From Physcomitrium patens (Eukaryota; Streptophyta; Bryopsida; Funariales; Funariaceae), in assembly GCF_000002425.4 (NCBI RefSeq), contig NC_037269.1:387599-451598 (forward strand): a stretch of DNA of 64,000 bases, in the 5' to 3' direction. The notes below the pieces were generated by a model. That model ran no database searches and was not told the DNA's origin. It saw only the letters and a list, made by a program, of their open reading frames with translations. Made by a program: the position numbers and the translations under genes. Positions 57,087 through 64,000 of the stretch are shown one piece after another; the stretch's first letter is position 1; every line of letters begins with the position of its first letter.

Positions 57087-57640
57087 TGTAATTATTCTAT
57101 TGTATGTCTTTAACTATCATCACCTACAGACAAACAAAGATATAAATCATAAAGAACCAAAAATTCAATATACTCTTATATTCTAGAAAAGAGTAGATTA
57201 TCACTTAAAGATAGTATGATATTAAACTAGAATTGCTATTGCAAAAGACAAGAAAATTAAAGACTCTTGAAATAAGAATAAAGACAAGAAAGGCATTGAT
57301 AAGAGTGATAAAGACTTTACTTTTGCTTCTATATATATTATCTGACTAAGAACTATATAGAAATGTTCTATAGGACCTCTAAGAAGTATCCAATTTGCAA
57401 GATATGTATATAACTTGTAAGATAAGTGTTTTACATGAACATCATAAGTCATTAATATATGCAATATTTGGCCTATTTTTTGGTCAAGTTTTTAACATAT
57501 TAGTCACATATAAATAAATATAAAGTCAAATCCATATCTAAATTTTTTTTTAAAAATTCTTATATAAGATATTATTAAATCTATTTTTTAAATATACTTC
57601 TATCTATTCTTTTAATTTATATAAATATGTATATTGATGA
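57087..57640 (-). repeat. ChrA-5 3' LTR
   Basis: About 554 bp. Shared blocks are GCTATTGCAAAAGACAAG (57,236-57,253) and GAAAGGCATTGATAAGAGTG. The outer end is set by comparison with ChrA-2. Confidence 0.65.
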
Positions 57641-57684
57641 AATTATCCTTTTCTTCTAAAGATGAAGTCCACAAAGCATGATGA

Positions 57685-58107
57685 CTATATATTGAAGAAG
57701 TCTAAGATGCGACAAATTATCTTTACCTTATACTTTGATTATTTTTTCTTCAAAAGTAGTTTATAGGTGTTTTTAGCTCTTAATAGTATTACATATCAAG
57801 ATAAAAAGGCCACCCAAATATTTGATTATTGCTAAGACCTTTATAAATTCTTTTAAATAAAATATTTAAAATACCATTAATAGTAATTTCTACTTCCAAT
57901 AATATCACAAAATATTTGAAGTCTCTTTGAATGTTGAAATATCAAATATATTATATTTTATTATCAATTCAAAAAAGAACATATCATTTTTGAAGATCTT
58001 CATTTCTAATATATAATTTTAAGCATTATAACAATCTTGATACATAATTCAATAATTAAATAAATATTATTTTTTTAAATTGAACCTATAGATTCTTGAT
58101 TTTGTAT
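57685..58107 (-). pseudogene. orf140 of ChrA-5
   Basis: Exactly 423 nt from an ATA (start codon lost; IQNQESIGSI) to TAG after a DFFNI-type ending. Positionally identical to the other copies, though strongly AT-shifted. Dead. Confidence 0.55.
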
Positions 58108-58249
58108 CTTTTTAATACCACAAATATACAAAAATCACAAATAAAGATAGGAGATAGAATACAATCTTCATTAAACTTTATTTTTATCATGACAAAAAAT
58201 TACTTGACTCTTTATCTTAGTTTTGATAGATGTTATTAATAAAAAAAAT

Positions 58250-58397
58250 CAATCTTTTTTATTTCATTTGTAAGATTCTTGATTGGCTCCTATGTGGGTT
58301 TATTTGTGTCTTATCTATACTTATGTATAAGATATTATAACCTTTTTTGGCACCACTTTGAATTAAAGACTTCTATTTCAAAATTTTAATTATTATT
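58250..58397 (-). pseudogene. ChrA-5 chromodomain remnant
   Basis: The minus strand retains the N-terminal half of the chromodomain (DNN and FEIE near 58,395-58,370, then matches to EVLDSR and KLEYLI). Broken at 58,397. Confidence 0.6.
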
Positions 58398-58569
58398 TGT
58401 CATGGATATACATAATCAAGATAAATAATATTGAAAAAAAAAACATATATGAAAATTTGATAATATCTTATGGATAAGCTTTTAAGAAGCTTTTTAGATA
58501 CAAATTTGACTTCAAAATAGATTAATAAGTTGAAATTTTGATCAATAAATTGATAATATACTGCATATG
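58398..58569 (+). repeat. ChrA-6: 5' portion of a plus-strand ChrA LTR
   Basis: 172 bp starting TGTCATGGATATACATAATC and matching the first third of the ChrA-3 LTR, including AAGCTTTTAAGAAGCTTTTTAG. It is inserted in ChrA-5 and interrupted in turn by ChrA-7. Confidence 0.65.
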
Positions 58570-59130
58570 TGTCAAGGACAAGAACTCGATGAAAAAATAA
58601 TTCAAACAAGTGAGCCTTCACTCAAAGAGAGGTAACAAAATATATATAAACAAGGATATATATTGAAAGAGAAACTAGAATGGCTATTGCCAAAAGACAA
58701 GAAAACTAGAGACCCTTGAAACTAGACTAGAAGCAAGAAAGGAGTTGACAAGAGTGAAGAAGCCTTCACTCTTGTTTCTATATATACTATCTAACTAAGG
58801 GCTACGTGGCGACATTCTATAGAACCTCCAATATGTGTTGACTTTGTAGGACACATGCCTTGACTTACAAGGCAAGTTTTTCTATGTGTGGGCCATATAG
58901 TTAACTTGATCTTCAAGCTAACAACATGTGTGGCACATGGCCAACTTGTTGACCACGTTTCTAATCCAAAAAGTCAATTAAAGATACCTATGAAGTAAAA
59001 GCAACGTCTATAAAGCTTCTAGGAAGCTTTCATATTAAATACTATAGAATTAACTTACTTTTACCTACTTTTACTTACTTCTACCTATTTGTATATATAA
59101 TTATTAGCTTACATGAATATGTTTGTGACA
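58570..59130 (-). repeat. ChrA-7 3' LTR
   Basis: 561 bp. Element-strand ends are TGTCACAAACATATTCATG and GTCCTTGACA, both canonical. It is next to a clear polypurine tract. Confidence 0.9.
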
Positions 59131-59145
59131 TTACCCTCCCTTCTA
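59131..59145 (-). other. ChrA-7 polypurine tract
   Basis: The minus strand reads AGAAGGGAGGGTAA directly before the LTR TG. Confidence 0.85.
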
Positions 59146-59171
59146 GGGACGAGTTCCACGAAGAGCGATCA

Positions 59172-59594
59172 TCATATGTTGAGAAAATCTATGATGAAAC
59201 GAATTGTATTCGCCACATACTCTGATCTTTGTTCTCTTCGAAGATGATTGATAGGGCCTCTCAACTATCGGTAGTGTCCCATACTAGGACAGGAAGACCA
59301 CCCAGTTATTTGATCATTGTTGAGGCCTTCATAACTTCTTTCGAATAGAATATTTGGAACACCATCAAGAGTTATTCCTACCTCTAGCACAATCACCAAA
59401 CATCGGGAGTCCCTTCCCAAATCATGATATCAAATGCGTTGTATCTCGCCATCTATTCGAGGAAGAACATATCATTCTTGAAGATCTTCATCTCGATTGC
59501 GTCGTCTTGAAGGTTGTGACAATCGTAATGTCTCGTCCAGCACATCAACAAATAAAGGCTCTGGAGTCAAATCCACTGGTTGTTGGTTCTCCAT
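59172..59594 (-). pseudogene. orf140 of ChrA-7: reference copy of the conserved 3' frame
   Basis: 423 nt from ATG 59,594 (MENQQPVDLTPEPLF) to TGA 59,172-59,174, giving 140 residues with three in-frame stops (after DEDLQE, after IQRI and after HYR). Features seen: an Arg-rich patch SRRRNRDED near residues 33-41, YHDLGRDSRCLVIVLEVG in the middle, SYEGLNNDQITGWSS, then GHYR and LRGPINHLRREQRSEYVANT, ending FIIDFLNI. No Cys/His cluster, membrane segment or signal peptide. It starts about 50 bp after pol ends and stops 27 nt before the polypurine tract. Function unknown. Confidence 0.7.
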
Positions 59595-59639
59595 CTCCTA
59601 AGCGTCACTACTATAAAGAAGCTACGAACAAGAATTGAA

Positions 59640-62600
59640 AGTAGAATGTTATCTTGCCTAGATGTTTTTTCTTTTATAAAGAAGATTTTCATCTTGATTT
59701 TGATGGATGTCATCGATGAAAAGCCTCCATCGCCTTTGCTGCATTTACAAGTTTCTTTATTGGCTCCGATGTGCGTTCATTAATATCATATCTGTATCAA
59801 TGGATAAGATATTCTAATTTATTTTGACGCCGCCTTGAATCTAAGACTTCTTCTACTTCAAACTCTTCATTATTATCCACTTCTATAGGAGGAGGTGGAG
59901 CTTGTCGTCTTCTTAATATGTCCATTGTCTTTTATGGTTCAAGAAGAGACACATGGAATACTGGATGGATTTTCATTGACTCCGGTAGATGTAAACGATA
60001 TGCAACTGGATTGATTTGTGTAGAAATAGAAAATGGTCCCAACTTTTGATAGTCCAACTTGTCACAAGGACGAGTGGTCTTGATATTGCGATGAAGTAGC
60101 CATACCTTATGACCCAAGACGAATGATGGTTATTCCTTTTGATAGACATTCGCATTGACCTATTGTTGTTCTTGAGCCTCTTTTAACTATGCCTTCATTG
60201 TTGTATGTAGCTCTGATAAATGAATTGCCAAATCTTTTGTAGCAGGATTATCAACTTTTAAAAAGTCAAAAGTATCAAGTCGTGGATGATAACCATAATT
60301 AGCAAAAAAAGGTCTTTGTTTTATAGAAGAATGTATCATCTTATTGTAAGCAAATTCTGCCAATGGCAAAAGAGTTGTCCAATCATCTTGTTGGTAATTA
60401 ATAGTACATCTTAAATATTGCCCCAAAACTTGATTAACACGCTCCATTTATCCATCAGTTTGAAGATGGAATGCCAAAGATAGTTTTATCTCCACTTTAA
60501 GAATCTTAAAAAGAGTACGCCAAAATCTTGATACAAATTGAGTTCTCCTATCTGATATAATATCCTTGGATAATCCATGATAGCGATAGCTATTGTCAAG
60601 AAAGAGCTTAGATGTTTCTTCACTTGTGATAGATTTTGTACATGGTACAAAAGGTGCCATCTTGGTAAAACGATCTACTATCACGAATATAGAGTCATAA
60701 GAACCTGAGATTGGAAGATCCGTGATAAAGTCCATAGAAACAGAAGATCATGGTTGTTCTGGAATGGGTAATGGCTGAAGAAGTCCAAAAGGTCGATGAC
60801 GAGGAGTTTTCAATCTAGAGCAAATATCACATGATTGTACAAAATCTTTAACTGCTTTCCACATTTGAGGCCACCAAAAATCCCTAGATATCAGCTCCAA
60901 AGTCCTATTATATCCAAAATGTCCTGCTGTTGGGAAGTCGTGATGAGTTTGAAGAATACGTAAACGTGCTTTTCCTTCTGGAACATATAGGCATCCTTCG
61001 AAATAGAGTAGGTTGTTCTTGAATTCAAATTTAGAGGGATCATGAGATTTAGAAGAATTATTCTTGATATGATGAACAAGAGGGTTTGAAGACATACTTA
61101 ACTGGACTTGCTTAAGAAAAGTTAAATCAACAGTCAATGTTGATTTTATTGCTCAAAGATGAAATTGTTGTGGCTTGAAGAGAACCGTTCTTTGTTGCTC
61201 AAAAGCTGCATTTCTTTCTTTTGGTACAAGATAAGAAAGTCTAGACAAGGCATCAGACAAATCTTGTTGTTTTTCTGGCCGATAAGTGATGATGAACTCG
61301 AATCTTCATAAAGACATGCTCCAACGAGCTTGGCGATGATTTAATACGCGTGTTGATATAAAATATTTGAGGTTCTTGTGATCCATATACACGGTGACTG
61401 GACTAGAAGCGCCTTCTAGATAATGATGCCATTCTTGAAAAGAATCCACAATTGCAAGAAGTCCTTTGTCGTGGATCTCATAATTGATTTCTGCTGCTGA
61501 GAATTTTCTTGAATGAAAGGCTACTGGATGAAGTTTGTCATCTGTTCCCATTTGTGATAAAACCGCACCCAGAGCAAAGTCCGATGCATCTGTTTCCATA
61601 AAGAATGCTTTGGAAAAATCAACACGATACAAGATTGGTGCAGAAACAAACGTTGTCTTCAAAGTTTCAAAAGCAACTTCCGCTTCTTGATTCCATTGGA
61701 GTTTGTCTTTACAAGTCAAACGTGTAAGTGGAGCTGCAACTCGAGAGAAGTCTTTAATGAAGATCCGATAGTAGTTGGCAAATCCCAAAAAATATTAGAC
61801 ATCTCTTACCGTTTTTGGGATCTTCCAGTCTATAATAGTTTGAACTTTCTTAGGATCCATCATAAGTCCATCATTTGAAATGATGTAATCTAAGAAATTG
61901 ACTTGAGTAGTATGGAATATACACTTTTCTATTTTAGCATAGAGTCCTGCATCTCTTATTTTTTGTAACACACGATGAACATGAAGTTCATATTCTTCTG
62001 GATTCTTAGAATAGAGCAAGATATCGTCTAGATAACAGACGACAAAATCGTCTAAAAACTCTCGAAAAATATCATTCATTAGATGTTGAAATGCATTTGT
62101 AAGTCCATACCTAGTTCGAAACGCAGTCTTTCATTCATCTCTTTCTTTGATGCGTACTAGATTGTATGCTCCCCGAAGATCTATTTTTGCATAGATCTTA
62201 GCTTGATCCAGTTGATCAAGAAGTCCAGATATTAAAGGTAGTGGATATGTGTTCTTGATGGTAATCTTGTTGAGTCCTCAATAATCAACACACATCCGCA
62301 ATGATCCATCTTTTTTCTTCACAAATAGAATTAGAGCTCCTGCCGGAGATTTGGAATGGCATATGAAATTCTTGGCTAGATTTTCTTCAATATACTCCTT
62401 GAATTCAGCCAACTCATTTTGTGATAAACTGTAGATTGGTCCAAATGGCGATTGTGCTCCTTCTTGAAGGTCAATTGAGCAATCATAGAGACGATGTTCC
62501 GGGAGTGTATCCACATTTTTTTTTTTAAATACATCTTGAAATTCTTGATATTGGCTTGGAATGCCACTTGAAGTCTTTTTACCAGTAGAAACGGGTGTGG

Positions 62601-63055
62601 CATAAATAATATATGGTGATTCTTTCATAGCAGCATGCAAGAAAGCTTTTACACCTATAAATATGAATTTAATTGAGCAGGACTTATGACTCTCTACTTG
62701 ATTAATTATACTATTAGTTATACTTTTAGAGAAAGTAAGAGTTCGAGAAATCCAATCTATTTGAGGGTTGTATTTTTCTAACCACGATAAACTTAAAATG
62801 ACTACATTAGAGAGAGATCTAATGATATTAAATACTACAAAACTATTATGACCATTGATTATTACTTCTATAGGAAGGGTTTTGTGAGTAATATCTCCAG
62901 AAGACAATGGACGACCATCTATGACTTCTACATGAACAGGTTTAGTTTTTTTTACTAAAGATATGCTATGTCTTTTAGTAAATTCTTCATCTAAAAAACA
63001 CGCTAAGGCTCCTGAATCTAACAAGGCAGAGACTTTGTAATGTTAAGGTCCTAAA
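59640..63055 (-). pseudogene. ChrA-7 pol (protease, RT, RNase H, integrase, chromodomain)
   Basis: Protease starts LDSGALACFLDEEF (63,022 on), with Asp-Ser-Gly intact. RT runs from SKSPAGALILFVKKKDGS (62,360) through CYLDDILLYSKN near 62,030, catalytic YLDD intact. Against ChrB, 10 residues after RYG and 3 more after TNA are missing, both in frame. RNase H lies at 61,620-61,330 (METDASDFALGAVL; DHKNLKYFISTRVLNHRQAR). Integrase zinc region: THHDFPTAGH ... CDICSRLK (60,970-60,820); core Asp in MDFITDLP and in SDRRTQF, Glu in MERVNQ. Chromodomain near 59,885-59,770 (NNEEFEVEEVLDSRRRQNKL). About seven stops. Confidence 0.88.
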
Positions 63056-63059
63056 ATAA

Positions 63060-64000
63060 TATTTACTGTAAAACAAGGAGAGGGCTTTGAGGAGAGAATA
63101 GGACCTTTACTAGATGTTGTGCAAGGTTCCAGCTGCACAGTCCCTATTGTAGCTGGACAAACTTGTTTTCCGACATATTGTCTTCTTTCACAACCATACT
63201 CCTCATTTTGTAATTTCGTCATTTCTTTGGACAATGTTGAGCAATGTGCTTTGATTCTCCACAATATAAATATAATCCTTCTTGATGATGACGAGTCTTT
63301 TCTTGCTCAGTAAGAGGTTTGAAACGTATTGTATCAATTTGCATATCCTCTACTTCCAAATGTATGTGTTGAAGAGGTGTTGGTGTTGCCATTGAATTAT
63401 AGTAACGTTGAAGTCCACTTGTACGGTTCTCATATTGGAATTCAAAAAGGCGATTGTCGCACTTCACAGCAAAGTCAATTGCTTGACTCAATGTTTGAGG
63501 ATCAGGTAAGTTGAGCATTAATTTTTTTACCTCATATTGTAATCCGTAGAGAAATTGGCTAATAAGTGCAGCATCATCCTACTTGATATCAATTACAAGT
63601 TGTCAAAACTGTGAAGCATATAACGTTACTGATCGATTATCTTATCGTAAAATATGGATCTTATTGGTTGCAATATGAATTGCATCATGTTTTCCATACA
63701 TGGATCGAAATTCTGCCAAAAAAGCCTCTAAATTATCTAATATTGGATCTCGTCATTCAAGAAAAGATGAAAATCACGATAGTGCTGAACCTGAAAGAAG
63801 CATACCAATGAATCTAACTTGCGATCCTGGAGTTGGATAGCTTTGGGGTTGAAGTTCAATCACAAGTTGTACTTGATTGATAAATCCTCGAATCTTGGAT
63901 CTGGTGCCATCAAACTTCTCGGGTAGGACAATTCTTAGTTCTCTAACATTTGAAGGGCATTCCACCATAGGAAAAAGGACATGGTTTGGTGCAGATGTTG
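63060..64000 (-). pseudogene. ChrA-7 gag (N-terminus beyond window)
   Basis: An open piece 63,968-63,774 holds the capsid-like PEKFDGTRSKIRGFINQVQL. A second piece, 63,518-63,219, begins MLNLPDPQTLSQAIDFAVKC and includes the knuckle YLYCGESKHIAQHC, in which the first Cys is Tyr (one G-to-A change; ChrB keeps CLYC). Stops and a frame change lie between the two pieces. Gag would coat the element RNA. Confidence 0.82.

Larger units (their letters stand above)
57087..58397 (-). mobile_element. ChrA-5: 3' end of a chromovirus
   Basis: Minus-strand 3' LTR (57,087-57,640), purine tract, orf140 and the chromodomain start. It is cut at 58,397 by a plus-oriented ChrA LTR. The LTR end is of the ChrA-2 variant. 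Confidence 0.75.
58570..64000 (-). mobile_element. ChrA-7: best-preserved chromovirus copy, runs off the right edge
   Basis: On the minus strand: Gag (from the window edge), zinc knuckle, protease, RT, RNase H, integrase, chromodomain, orf140, polypurine tract and 3' LTR. The 5' LTR, primer site and Gag start lie beyond 64,000. It has long open pieces and higher GC than the other ChrA copies, so it is the youngest of them. Domain content fits Tcn1-like chromoviruses. Confidence 0.9.

Overview
The window looks like a gene-free heterochromatic block of a land-plant nuclear genome. Nearly everything I can identify is an LTR retrotransposon of the Ty3/gypsy superfamily, mostly decayed and very AT-rich. 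I see no host protein gene, rRNA, confident tRNA or CRISPR array. Three things suggest a plant: a non-chromoviral element primed by a tRNA-Asp-like site (typical of the plant Tat/Athila group), telomere-box (TTAGGGTTT) repeats inside LTRs, and nonsense changes that fit C-to-T decay. The chromoviruses are of the Tcn1-like type, with a chromodomain after integrase and an iMet-like primer site. That type is reported from fungi and from bryophytes and lycophytes, so a non-seed plant is my best guess. This is inference and unchecked.

Names used here are mine. ChrA and ChrB are two related chromovirus families. GypM is a gypsy family with a CCHC-type Gag, no chromodomain and ~1.86 kb LTRs. GagM is a gag-only element with GypM-type LTRs. 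OtaD is the young non-chromoviral element. GypE and LtrF are further LTR families.

Layout: 1-2,346 GypM-1 (minus, cut by the window edge, with a 100-N gap). 2,347-6,378 ChrA-1 (minus), fused head-on to ChrA-2 (plus, 6,385-8,459). 8,520-9,856 GypE LTR. 10,260-12,022 5' part of ChrA-3 (plus). 12,414-28,474 GagM (minus), split by the almost intact 10.66-kb OtaD at 15,646-26,304 (TSD ATCAT). 28,475-29,230 unassigned, ending in poly-A. 29,355-33,358 ChrA-4 (plus). 33,359-51,805 GypM-2 (plus), whose 5' LTR is split by ChrB (minus, 34,217-42,265, TSD GAAGG). ChrB in turn holds a GypM-type LTR (35,727-37,485) and solo LtrF (40,741-41,945). 51,806-52,695 GypE pol fragment. 52,696-56,258 two GypE LTRs around a short interior. 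57,087-58,397 3' end of ChrA-5 (minus). 58,398-58,569 plus-strand ChrA LTR fragment. 58,570-64,000 ChrA-7 (minus), running off the edge.

The observation I rate highest is a second small reading frame, here called orf140, between the chromodomain and the polypurine tract of the chromoviruses. It is exactly 423 nt in four separate ChrA copies, 421 nt in a fifth, and a shorter relative sits at the same place in ChrB. I recognise no family for it. The second theme is history: nested insertions up to three levels deep can be reconstructed from target-site duplications, and OtaD's single 2,035-residue gag-pol frame is broken only by six stop codons, with no frameshift.
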